NCBI GenBank assembly: GCA_938023515.1
Contig: CALJDR010000047.1
Coordinates: forward strand, 1-11,982
Direction of reading: 5' to 3'
Origin: an uncultured Flavobacteriales bacterium
Lineage (GTDB): Bacteria; Bacteroidota; Bacteroidia; Flavobacteriales; UBA1820
Length of the DNA: 11,982 nt
In this document: positions 1 to 6,335 of the stretch, one piece after another
Numbering within the stretch: the stretch's first letter is position 1
How the letters are laid out: each line of letters starts with the position of its first letter
The notes under the pieces: generated by a model
Told to the model about the DNA's origin: nothing
The model's input: the letters and a program-made list of their open reading frames with translations, nothing else
Databases searched by the model: none
Made by a program: the position numbers and the translations under genes

Positions 1-657
1 ATAAGAGACAGAATCAAGACCGCCAAAGGCCCGCAGGAGATCACCGCAGACGTAGTTCTGTCCGCCGTAGGCATCTCCACCAATATCGAAGGCATCGGAC
101 TGGAGGAGACGGGTATCCGCACCGACCGGGGTAAAGTCGTGGTCGATCCCCTCTACCGGACATCCGCAGAAGGCTATTACGCCATCGGGGATATCGTTCC
201 GGGCCCTGCCCTGGCCCACGTGGCCGCCGCAGAAGGCATCGTAGCCGCCGAAGCCATTGCCGGGCTAACGCCCGCGCCGGTGGATTACGGCAATATCCCG
301 GGCGCGACGTATATCACGCCCCAAGTGGCTTCCGTCGGACTGACAGAAGAAAAAGCCGTAGAAGCGGGATATACGGTGAAAATCGGAAAATTCCCTTTCA
401 CCGCATCGGGCAAAGCCCGCGCTGCCGGCCGGGCGGAAGGTTTTGTCAAGGTCATCTTCAATACGAAGACGGACAAACTGCTCGGAGCACATATGATCGG
501 GGACAACGTCACCGAAATGATCGCCGAAGCGGTGGTCGTACGTGAAGGAGGCCTGACGGCCATGGATATCCTGAAAGCGGTACACCCCCACCCTACGATG
601 AGCGAATGCTTCTACGAAGCGGTAGCCGCCGCCTACGACGAGGCGATCAATATTTGA
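1..657 (+). CDS. lpdA: Dihydrolipoyl dehydrogenase (E3), C-terminal part, 5'-truncated by window
   Basis: Reading frame 1 is open from base 1 to the TGA at 655-657, giving 218 C-terminal residues of a protein usually about 450-470 long. E3 reoxidises the dihydrolipoyl group of 2-oxoacid dehydrogenase and glycine-cleavage complexes in the cytoplasm, using FAD and NAD+. Visible signs are the end of the NAD-binding domain (VLSAVG near residues 19-24), the second FAD contact AIGD (61-64) followed by ALAHVAAAEG, and the dimerisation domain. The latter ends in HPHPTMSE (195-202), which supplies the catalytic His197/Glu202 pair. The FAD GxGxxG motif and redox-active cysteines lie outside the window. 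folK starts 6 bases after the stop, so the two are probably co-transcribed. Glutathione reductase and mercuric reductase relatives are less likely because the HPHPT-x-SE ending is typical of E3. Confidence 0.95.
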   Translation: MRDRIKTAKGPQEITADVVLSAVGISTNIEGIGLEETGIRTDRGKVVVDPLYRTSAEGYYAIGDIVPGPALAHVAAAEGIVAAEAIAGLTPAPVDYGNIPGATYITPQVASVGLTEEKAVEAGYTVKIGKFPFTASGKARAAGRAEGFVKVIFNTKTDKLLGAHMIGDNVTEMIAEAVVVREGGLTAMDILKAVHPHPTMSECFYEAVAAAYDEAINI

Positions 658-663
658 TCCTGA

Positions 664-1134
664 ATGAAATACTATCTCTCGCTGGGCGGTAATATCGGGG
701 ACAGCCGCGCTGTCCTCGGGGGTGCCTTGGACGAAATAAACCGCCAGGCAGGACAGGTAGAGCAAATATCTTCTTTCTACACGACCGTCCCGTGGGGCTT
801 TTCGGCCCGGCAGGATTTTGTCAATGCCGCCGCCGTGGTCGAAAGTACGCTCGTACCGCAGGAAATGCTGGAAAAACTGATGGGTATCGAAAAACTTTTC
901 GGCCGGGAGCGGGATGCAGACGCTAAAGGATACGCTTCCCGTACACTGGATATCGATATCATTTTCGCCGGGAACGAAATACTGGATACTCCCTCTCTAA
1001 AAATCCCCCATCCGCTGGCCCACCTGCGGCGTTTCGTACTGGAGCCTATGGCTGAGATCGCGCCGGATTATATCCATCCGATGCTCGGAAAGCCGGTTCG
1101 GGAACTTTTAAAAGAATGCCCGCCGGATAAATAA
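664..1134 (+). CDS. folK: 2-amino-4-hydroxy-6-hydroxymethyldihydropteridine pyrophosphokinase (HPPK)
   Basis: This 156-residue protein has the normal length for HPPK, the cytoplasmic folate-pathway enzyme that moves pyrophosphate from ATP to 6-hydroxymethyl-7,8-dihydropterin before the FolP step. Motifs in order are LSLGGNIGD (5-13), VPWGFSARQDFVNA (42-55), the substrate/ATP region GRERDADAKGYASRTLDIDII (80-100) with the Mg-binding pair Asp96/Asp98, and IPHPLAHLRRFVLEPMAEIA (114-133). The usual GPR before the Asp pair reads ASR here, keeping the arginine. ATG 664 follows the lpdA stop by 6 bases and has no clear Shine-Dalgarno site, as is normal for Bacteroidota. The stop is 4 bases from the stop of the convergent MFS gene, with no room for an intrinsic terminator. 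Confidence 0.96.
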   Translation: MKYYLSLGGNIGDSRAVLGGALDEINRQAGQVEQISSFYTTVPWGFSARQDFVNAAAVVESTLVPQEMLEKLMGIEKLFGRERDADAKGYASRTLDIDIIFAGNEILDTPSLKIPHPLAHLRRFVLEPMAEIAPDYIHPMLGKPVRELLKECPPDK

Positions 1135-1138
1135 AACT

Positions 1139-2350
1139 TTACCGCACTTTGTTCTTATTGAAATGCGGGGCCGCCTGGAAGATAAAATACAGGGTAGAGA
1201 TCACCGTGAGGCATCCCCCAAAAAGGTACGCGCGGCTGAATCCGCCGAACGCCTGGGCGATCCATCCTCCGGCCATCAGCCCGATCCCGATCCCTACGTC
1301 CCAGCTGGTCAGGTAGGTCGAAGTAGCCGTACCCCGCTGGCTGTTGGGGGCGAGATTGACGAATAAAGTATTGAAGGCCGGGAACATCGTCCCGAACGCG
1401 ACTCCCTGGAAAAGCGCGATGAACAGGAAGAGCCCCGAAGCTACGCTGCCGTTCCATGCGACAAGACTTTCACACGCCGCCAGAGCAAAGAAGCTGGCAC
1501 AAGCCAGGTACATTCCGAATGCGATGACCGTGGTAATGCGTCCTTTATCCACCTGCTTTCCGGAAAACAACCGCGACACGGCCAATCCTACGGCCATACA
1601 CGTAAAATAAAGCCCCGGACTCACTCCCATGCCGATTTCCTGCGCATACATAGCCACATAGGTGGTCGTCATCCCGTACGGGATGGACAGCAGCAAGAGG
1701 GAAAATCCTGCAGGAAGCCCTTTGACGAGGAAAAATCGGTCGAGCGAGACTGGTTGGTTGCGTACGGGCTCTTTGTGGGGCGTTTTCACCATTCCGGCCA
1801 TCGTCAGTCCTAACATACCGAATACCAACGCCACCGTGAAAATGAACTCGTAAGAATACACCCCATGCATGAACAGGCCGATCATCGGCCCGAAACTCAT
1901 CGCAATGTTATTGGCCAGACCGTAATAGCCCAAACCCTCGCCCCGCCGGGAAGACGGCATGATATCGATCACTATCGTACTTCCGGCCACGGTCACCATG
2001 CCGAAAGCGAACCCGTGCAGGATGCGCAAGGCGATAAAAAGAGCCAATGCACTGGCCAGCATATACCCGCCGAATATGGCCGTAAAGGCGAAATACGAGA
2101 GCATATACAGGGGCTTGCGGGCAAAGACATCCAGGAGGTACCCGGAGAACGGCCGGATAAAGAGACAGGCAATAGTATAACAGGAAAGGATAAAGCCGAT
2201 CATCGATTTCCCGGCCGAAAACTGCTCGGCCAGATAGAACGGCAATATGGGCAGGATCAGGTAAAAGGCGAAAAAAAGCAAAAAATTGGCCGCCAATATG
2301 TAGCGGAAACTGTTGGTGAACAGTTTTTCCTTAGGCTGTGCGTGTTCCAT
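1139..2350 (-). CDS. Major facilitator superfamily transporter (12-TM efflux-type)
   Basis: The 403-residue polytopic inner-membrane protein has alternating hydrophobic stretches consistent with 12 helices. MFS motif A appears after helix 2 as GYLLDVFARK (70-79), and SSRRGEGLGYYGL lies in the loop before helix 5. Both are typical of proton-coupled drug/sugar-efflux-like MFS proteins of the AraJ/YhhS type. The substrate cannot be read from sequence. The ATG at 2350 (MEHAQPKEKL) is chosen; an in-frame GTG four codons upstream (2362) is possible but less likely. It lies 59 bases downstream of the nitroreductase on the same strand with no -7 box between them, so it may be read from the nitroreductase promoter. 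A link between the two, such as export of a reduced product, is inference only. Confidence 0.9.
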   Translation of the reverse strand: MEHAQPKEKLFTNSFRYILAANFLLFFAFYLILPILPFYLAEQFSAGKSMIGFILSCYTIACLFIRPFSGYLLDVFARKPLYMLSYFAFTAIFGGYMLASALALFIALRILHGFAFGMVTVAGSTIVIDIMPSSRRGEGLGYYGLANNIAMSFGPMIGLFMHGVYSYEFIFTVALVFGMLGLTMAGMVKTPHKEPVRNQPVSLDRFFLVKGLPAGFSLLLLSIPYGMTTTYVAMYAQEIGMGVSPGLYFTCMAVGLAVSRLFSGKQVDKGRITTVIAFGMYLACASFFALAACESLVAWNGSVASGLFLFIALFQGVAFGTMFPAFNTLFVNLAPNSQRGTATSTYLTSWDVGIGIGLMAGGWIAQAFGGFSRAYLFGGCLTVISTLYFIFQAAPHFNKNKVR

Positions 2351-2409
2351 TTTCCCAGTCACTCATTTTATTCTTCCACTCCTCACTCTTTACACCTCAA
2401 CGACGGGAA

Positions 2410-3009
2410 TTATTTTCCCTGCTGCCCCCACTGTTCGTAATAGATCTTCGAAGCATCGTATTTGTCCTTGGGAGATTGTTTCCCTTCGGGATAACCCACC
2501 GGCACCACGCAAAGGGGGACGACATTTTCCGGCAACCCAGTATGTTGGCGAACGACCGCCACCCGCTCGGGATAAGGATAAGCCGCTGTCCATACGGCGC
2601 CCAAACCCATCGATTCCGCTGCGAGCAGGATATTCTCGGTCACGGCGCAGCAGTCCTGTTCCCACAGAGCCGAGCGGAGCGTATCCCCGCATACTACGAT
2701 TGCCATCGGCGCTTTGGTCAGCATTTTGGCATACGGCAGCCGAACGGCCATCGAGTCCAGCCGCGCGCGGTCCTGCACGACCACAAAACTCCATGGACGC
2801 TTATCGCTGCCACTGGGTGCGGCCATACCGGCGCGAAGCAGCAGGTCTGTCTTTTCGGGCTCAACGGGACGGCTCGTGTACTGGCGGACGCTTTTACGGG
2901 CCAGGATATTTTCAAGAACGGGATTCTGGTCGGCATTTTTCCCGGAGGGAGATACGCATCCCGCCAGCGACAACACGGCGGCAAAAGCCAGGCAAGCTAC
3001 GGTTTTCAT
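2410..3009 (-). CDS. Nitroreductase-family FMN oxidoreductase with lipoprotein signal peptide
   Basis: The 199-residue protein begins with a short signal peptide ending in the lipobox LAGC (15-18), so Cys18 is the predicted lipidated residue and the enzyme should sit in the envelope. The rest is a compact nitroreductase fold: RKSVRQY (39-44 region), the FMN-binding AAPSGSDKRPW (63-73), and the C-terminal GLGAVWTAAYP and VVPVGYP segments. Family members use FMN and NAD(P)H to reduce nitro groups, quinones or flavins; the substrate here is unknown. ATG 3009 is preferred over the in-frame ATG at 3090 because only the shorter form exposes the signal peptide, and the extension overlaps the promoter at 3038-3068. 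The short length fits the small, single-domain nitroreductases of anaerobes. The MFS gene follows 59 bases downstream. Confidence 0.9.
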   Translation of the reverse strand: MKTVACLAFAAVLSLAGCVSPSGKNADQNPVLENILARKSVRQYTSRPVEPEKTDLLLRAGMAAPSGSDKRPWSFVVVQDRARLDSMAVRLPYAKMLTKAPMAIVVCGDTLRSALWEQDCCAVTENILLAAESMGLGAVWTAAYPYPERVAVVRQHTGLPENVVPLCVVPVGYPEGKQSPKDKYDASKIYYEQWGQQGK

Positions 3010-3037
3010 GATCTGAAAAGTTTTTAGATTTATCGGA

Positions 3038-3068
3038 TAAAGGTACGGATTCCGGTGTTTTTTGCGAA
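3038..3068 (-). promoter_or_regulatory. Bacteroidota-type promoter for the nitroreductase
   Basis: On the minus strand TACCTTTA (plus 3038-3045) matches the TAnnTTTG -7 consensus except for the last base. It is preceded by TTCG (plus 3065-3068), three of four bases of the -33 TTTG box, at exactly 19 bases. The predicted transcript starts roughly 20-30 bases before ATG 3009, which supports that start. Confidence 0.55.
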
Positions 3069-3097
3069 GGGGCCTTTGCCGCTTTAACACAGGAGAT

Positions 3098-4051
3098 TTA
3101 GTAAGTCTGATAGTCGTACAATGCCCGTACTAAAGCCGGAACGGGAATAGGATTGTCCTTTTGCCGCAGACCGGAAGCATAATCCCAGAAAAAGCCCCCT
3201 TTGTATTTTTGTGGGAGGTGTTCCTTGTACAAGGGGTCGGCCAGGGCCTCGTCCAGCGTCACAAAACGATAGCCTTTCTCCCACATAATATACATCAGAT
3301 AGCCCAGCATATCGTTGTTTATTTCACTGCACCGCAGGGAGAGGATATGGGTGATCTGGCGGGAAAAATTCGTCTGGGAAAGGGCCTCGTAATGGTCGAG
3401 GGTCTGCTTGAAGTATTCAATGTATTTCTCGCCGATGTATTTTACAAGGACCGTATCCTGTTCGATCTTGGAATTGATATACGGGGTATTGAACCGTTCA
3501 TCGTCGAAACGGATGGTCGCCGTCACCGGCGTATAGCCCTTTCCGGCCAGAAAACCGTTTACCCGGTCCAGGTCCTGGTCCGAAGCGCCCGAAAGGTCCA
3601 TCTCCGGAAACCGGAAATACCGCAGAGTATCGTGATAGCTCTCGATCAAAGGCCGGACGATACGCTCGCCGTATGTTACGTCGTTCTCAAACCAGGAAGC
3701 TCCTTCCGATTTTCCCAACGGGATATCCGAAAAAGTACCGTTCCCTATCTCCGCGCCTGCATGGAGCCACGTGCCGACAATTGCTGTACGCACTTCGCGT
3801 TCTTTGGGGGATATCAGGTTCTTCTCATTGACAAATCCCACCAGCGGCATCCGGGAATTTTCCAATGCTCTGGCCCCGGAATAATTGAAACCCTGCACCC
3901 ACATCAGGTTGACCTCCTTTCCAGCCACCGGGACATTATCCATCGTCAGAGCGACATGCTTGATCCGTATGATCTGGGCAAAAAGAGTCCCCGACGGCTG
4001 GAAAGCCGCAAGAAACAGCAGGATAATAAATAAGGAATATTTGCCTTTCAC
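3098..4051 (-). CDS. Exported polysaccharide-deacetylase-fold protein lacking the catalytic residues
   Basis: This 317-residue protein has a hydrophobic signal peptide (about 1-26, ending LFAQ) and resembles NodB-type/CE4-like periplasmic deacetylases along its whole length. Recognisable landmarks are VALTMDN (33-39), VGFVNEKNL (71-79), AEIGNGTFSD (100-109), RYFRFPE (144-150), VTATIRFDD (176-184), ITHILSLR (233-240) and GYRFVTLDEAL (260-270). Active relatives carry TxDD, GNHTxSH, FRxP and a final L-L-H. Here the second Asp of TMDN is Asn39, both metal-binding His of HTxSH are Gly105 and Asp109, and the motif-5 His is Arg240. It is therefore probably a binding or structural protein rather than a zinc hydrolase. 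The start is GTG at 4051; no upstream ATG is in frame, and the next ATG would remove the signal peptide. It sits between ldhA (82-base gap) and the nitroreductase (88-base gap). Confidence 0.85.
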   Translation of the reverse strand: MKGKYSLFIILLFLAAFQPSGTLFAQIIRIKHVALTMDNVPVAGKEVNLMWVQGFNYSGARALENSRMPLVGFVNEKNLISPKEREVRTAIVGTWLHAGAEIGNGTFSDIPLGKSEGASWFENDVTYGERIVRPLIESYHDTLRYFRFPEMDLSGASDQDLDRVNGFLAGKGYTPVTATIRFDDERFNTPYINSKIEQDTVLVKYIGEKYIEYFKQTLDHYEALSQTNFSRQITHILSLRCSEINNDMLGYLMYIMWEKGYRFVTLDEALADPLYKEHLPQKYKGGFFWDYASGLRQKDNPIPVPALVRALYDYQTY

Positions 4052-4082
4052 CAGAAGGGATATCTTTTATCGTCTTGACGCA

Positions 4083-4106
4083 CAAAGATAATCATATATC
4101 GATATA
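4083..4106 (-). promoter_or_regulatory. Candidate -7 box and AT palindrome upstream of the pseudo-deacetylase
   Basis: On the minus strand TATCTTTG (plus 4083-4090) is a full match to the Bacteroidota -7 element TAnnTTTG, about 31 bases before the GTG start. No -33 TTTG lies at the usual distance, where the sequence is G-rich. A perfect 12-base palindrome TATATCGATATA (4095-4106) sits just upstream of the -7 box and could be a regulator site or chance. Confidence 0.4.
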
Positions 4107-4133
4107 CCCCCGCCCCCGGAACGCATTTTTTGC

Positions 4134-5138
4134 TTATTCGGCCTTCACTTCGTTCACCAAGGGCTCGCCCTGATAGAACGCTTTGATATTGTCGAGCGTC
4201 GTACGGGCGATATTAGACATGGCCTCGTAGGTGAAAAACGCCTGATGGGAGGTCAATATCACATTGTTGAACGAAAGCAGGCGAGCCAGGATGTCGTCGT
4301 CTATCAGCACGTCCGAGCGGTCTTCATAGAAATATTCGCCTTCCTCCTCGTATACGTCCAACCCGGCGGAACCGACTTTTTTGGTCTTCAGCCCTTCGAT
4401 AAGGGCCTCGGTATCGATCAGTTTTCCCCGTCCGGTATTGATGATCATCACCCCGTCCTTCATCTTGGCGATAGAATTCCGGTTGATCATGTATTTATTT
4501 TCTTCTGTCAGCGGGCAATGCAGCGATATGATATCCGAACCGGCATACAGTTCGTCCAGCGGCACATATTTGATCCCTTCCTCTTTGGCAAATTCATGAT
4601 CGGGATACGGATCGCTGGCCAGCACGTTCATCCCCATCGCCCGCAGGATATGGATCAGTATCTTGGCGATACGTCCTGTACCGATGATACCGGCCGTGCG
4701 GCCGTGCATATCGAACCCTTCGAGCCCGTGAAGGGCGAAGTTGCCTTCCCGGGTGCGCCACACCGCCCGGTAAATCTTCCGGTTGAGGGTCAGCATCAGC
4801 CCAAGCGTATATTCTGCCACCGCATAAGGCGAATAGGCCGGCACGCGGACGACCTTTATCCCGAACTCTTCAGCGGCCTTCAGGTCGACGTTGTTGAATC
4901 CGGCGCACCGTAGGGCGATGAGCTTAATACCGTTCTCGGCCATCGCCTTGATCACGGCCCGATCGGCGTTGTCGTTCACGAATATGCATATGGCGTCCGA
5001 ACCTTTGGTCAGCGGGACGTTATCGATGGTCAGGTTGCCTTTGAAATAGCGAAGGTCGAAACCGTATTCTTTGTTCAGCGATTCGAACGATTCCTTGTCG
5101 TAAGGCTTCGTTCCATAAAATACGATGTTGTGTTCCAT
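4134..5138 (-). CDS. ldhA: D-lactate dehydrogenase (fermentative, NAD-dependent)
   Basis: The 334-residue cytoplasmic enzyme reduces pyruvate to D-lactate and regenerates NAD+ during fermentation. It has the two-domain D-2-hydroxyacid dehydrogenase layout of normal length. The Rossmann motif is IIGTGRIAKI (151-160), with Ala158 in place of the usual third glycine, and the ribose-binding acid is Asp176. Catalytic residues are Arg237 in NTGRGKLID, a Glu in DVYEEE (261-266) and His298 in TSHQAFFT. The string GLDVYEEEGEYFYEDRS and the ending SHQAFFTYEA mark the LdhA subgroup rather than phosphoglycerate or glyoxylate dehydrogenases, though a related 2-hydroxyacid substrate cannot be excluded. It is divergent from the HAD gene and has its own strong promoter and a possible redox operator in its leader. 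Confidence 0.93.
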   Translation of the reverse strand: MEHNIVFYGTKPYDKESFESLNKEYGFDLRYFKGNLTIDNVPLTKGSDAICIFVNDNADRAVIKAMAENGIKLIALRCAGFNNVDLKAAEEFGIKVVRVPAYSPYAVAEYTLGLMLTLNRKIYRAVWRTREGNFALHGLEGFDMHGRTAGIIGTGRIAKILIHILRAMGMNVLASDPYPDHEFAKEEGIKYVPLDELYAGSDIISLHCPLTEENKYMINRNSIAKMKDGVMIINTGRGKLIDTEALIEGLKTKKVGSAGLDVYEEEGEYFYEDRSDVLIDDDILARLLSFNNVILTSHQAFFTYEAMSNIARTTLDNIKAFYQGEPLVNEVKAE

Positions 5139-5147
5139 GGTTATGGG

Positions 5148-5165
5148 TTATTAACGTGTTAACTT
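5148..5165. promoter_or_regulatory. Rex-like inverted repeat in the ldhA leader
   Basis: TTATTAACGTGTTAACTT contains TTAA-n4-TTAA, with TTAAC-gt-GTTAA as a perfect inverted repeat (5151-5162). It matches 11 of 14 fixed bases of the clostridial Rex operator form TTGTTAA-n4-TTAACAA. It lies 9 bases upstream of the ldhA start codon and downstream of the predicted transcription start, so a bound protein would act as a roadblock. Rex is an NADH-sensing repressor of fermentation genes in several phyla; its use here is inferred. Confidence 0.35.
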
Positions 5166-5197
5166 CCGGCAAAAAGGATTTTTCCTTTTCCGGGATA

Positions 5198-5228
5198 TAA
5201 AGGTAATCAATAAATCCCGCCCTGCAAA
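5198..5228 (-). promoter_or_regulatory. Bacteroidota-type promoter for ldhA
   Basis: On the minus strand, TTTG (plus 5225-5228) is followed after exactly 19 bases by TACCTTTA (plus 5198-5205). This is a full -33 box and a -7 box with one mismatch. The predicted leader before ATG 5138 is about 50 bases and contains the inverted repeat at 5148-5165. Confidence 0.65.
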
Positions 5229-5297
5229 AAGCAAAAGATACGTTTCTTCTATCCGGCCATAAGAGCGGCCTATGCCGATAACCCCGGATCTTTTGCG

Positions 5298-5305
5298 TAC
5301 CTTTG
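5298..5305 (+). promoter_or_regulatory. -7 promoter element of the HAD phosphatase gene
   Basis: TACCTTTG is an exact match to the TAnnTTTG -7 element. No TTTG -33 box is present at 19-21 bases upstream. Transcription would start near 5312, giving a leader of only about 7 bases to ATG 5319 or 16 to the in-frame ATG 5328. Confidence 0.5.
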
Positions 5306-5318
5306 CACCCTAAAAAAG

Positions 5319-6131
5319 ATGAAATCCATGATCAAAGCCATCGTTTCCGACCTGGACGGCACCCTGTTCAACCCGGACAGCCTGATGTCCGATTATTCGG
5401 CCGACGTCCTGCGCCGCGCCCATGCCAAAGGAATCCAAATCATCCTGGCTACCGGCCGCCATCACACCGACCTGAAAATGATCGCCGAAAAAGCGCTGGG
5501 CATACCTGTTTACCGCGTATCGGAAAACGGCGGGGTAGCATTCAGCCTTGCGGACGAACGCATCATTTACCATCCGATGGCCGAAGATATCGTGGAAAGG
5601 CTGGTAAACGTGAAAGATGCGCCGGAAAAAGTGTATATCCACTTATACAAAGGCGACAAATGGTACGCCAATGAATACGACGCCGTATCCGTCACCCATC
5701 AGCCCCAGTCGGGCTTCCTGTTCGAAGTAGCCGATTACCGCTCGTTTCCGGATTTCAAGGACTGCACGAAGATCTGTTTCATGGCCCGGGACGAGGAATC
5801 CGTCCGGTTCATGGACCGGACGGTAAAAGTCGTCACCGACCCGCGCCTGTCTTTCTTCTGGACGATGAACTCCTGCTTCGAGGCTATGAGCAACCTGGCG
5901 GACAAAGGCACAGCTGTGAAAAACATCCTGGACCGGGAGGGCATCCGTCCGGAAGAGGCCATCGCGTTCGGCGACGGGCTCAACGACTTGGGTATGCTCC
6001 GCACGGTGGGCAAAGGCATCCTGATGGGCAATGCCGTCCCACAGCTCATCGAAGCGCTTCCGGGACACGAAGTCATCGGCACCAACCGGGAGGACGCTGT
6101 GGCGCATTACGTGGAAAAGCACATACTTTGA
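5319..6131 (+). CDS. Cof-type HAD-IIB family phosphatase
   Basis: The 270-residue cytoplasmic haloacid-dehalogenase-type phosphohydrolase has the length and motif order of the Cof/YidA subfamily, which dephosphorylates sugar phosphates, nucleotides or cofactors such as FMN and PLP. Motif I is SDLDGTLF with nucleophile Asp11 and acid/base Asp13. Motif II is LATGR (43-47), motif III Lys196 in LADKGTAVK, and motif IV FGDGLNDLGM (217-226) with Asp219/Asp223. The C2-type cap lies between about 85 and 190, and RVSENGG (66-72) and NREDAVAHY near the end are typical of the group. The substrate cannot be assigned. The start may be the second methionine (5328), since the -7 box leaves a very short leader before 5319. 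It is divergent from ldhA. Confidence 0.93.
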   Translation: MKSMIKAIVSDLDGTLFNPDSLMSDYSADVLRRAHAKGIQIILATGRHHTDLKMIAEKALGIPVYRVSENGGVAFSLADERIIYHPMAEDIVERLVNVKDAPEKVYIHLYKGDKWYANEYDAVSVTHQPQSGFLFEVADYRSFPDFKDCTKICFMARDEESVRFMDRTVKVVTDPRLSFFWTMNSCFEAMSNLADKGTAVKNILDREGIRPEEAIAFGDGLNDLGMLRTVGKGILMGNAVPQLIEALPGHEVIGTNREDAVAHYVEKHIL

Positions 6132-6230
6132 CCCGAACATCCGTTTCCTGAAAAATGCCTCTGGCGTATCTCAGAATGGATATAGCCGTTAAAAAAGGTG
6201 TTAAACCAAGGCATTGTAATACAGATTCTT

Positions 6231-6250
6231 ACAAATATCCGTATATTTGT
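6231..6250 (+). promoter_or_regulatory. -7 box (6242-6249) inside a perfect 8+8 palindrome
   Basis: TATATTTG (6242-6249) fits TAnnTTTG exactly and would start a transcript near 6256, about 80 bases before the 6336 gene. The box lies in the right arm of ACAAATAT-CCGT-ATATTTGT, a perfect inverted repeat. A dimeric regulator bound here would cover the promoter. No good -33 box is seen at the expected distance. The remaining intergenic sequence (6132-6230) shows no gene or terminator that I can support. Confidence 0.45.
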
Positions 6251-6278
6251 CCCGTAGTAACAGCCGTACCTGGTCCCG

Positions 6279-6311
6279 TTTCGGCGGGCCGAAAATACCG
6301 AAAGGTTTTTT
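6279..6311 (+). promoter_or_regulatory. Leader with alternative hairpins upstream of the 3D-like protein gene
   Basis: TTTCGG (6279-6284) can pair with CCGAAA at 6289-6294 over a 4-base loop, or with a second copy of CCGAAA at 6298-6303. The second copy can instead form a GAAA-loop hairpin: ACC (6297-6299) with GGT (6304-6306), then a mismatch, then AAAA with TTTT inside the T6 run at 6306-6311. The alternatives share bases, so they cannot all form. This could be an attenuator, or simply low-complexity structure. Confidence 0.25.
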
Positions 6312-6335
6312 CCCGGCGCGGCGAAAAATTCATTT

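Noticed and set aside
2338..3027. A 229-codon plus-strand open frame across the nitroreductase
   Set aside because: It is antisense to a clear nitroreductase and extends into the MFS start and the nitroreductase promoter side; no coding features.
3064..3079. GC-rich hairpin between the pseudo-deacetylase and the nitroreductase
   Set aside because: The stem has a mismatch and a tiny loop, and on the minus strand it is followed by A, not T, so it does not look like an intrinsic terminator.
3161..4033. A 290-codon plus-strand open frame covering most of the pseudo-deacetylase gene
   Set aside because: It is antisense to a recognisable protein, shows no family motifs, and long opposite-strand frames are expected at this GC content.
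4107..4119. Two G-tracts on the minus strand as a possible G-quadruplex
   Set aside because: Only two runs of five G are present; four runs are needed for an intramolecular quadruplex.
6153..6215. AATGCCT and AGGCATT inverted repeat, 49 bases apart
   Set aside because: Seven-base arms at this distance are likely by chance and no T-run follows to make a terminator.
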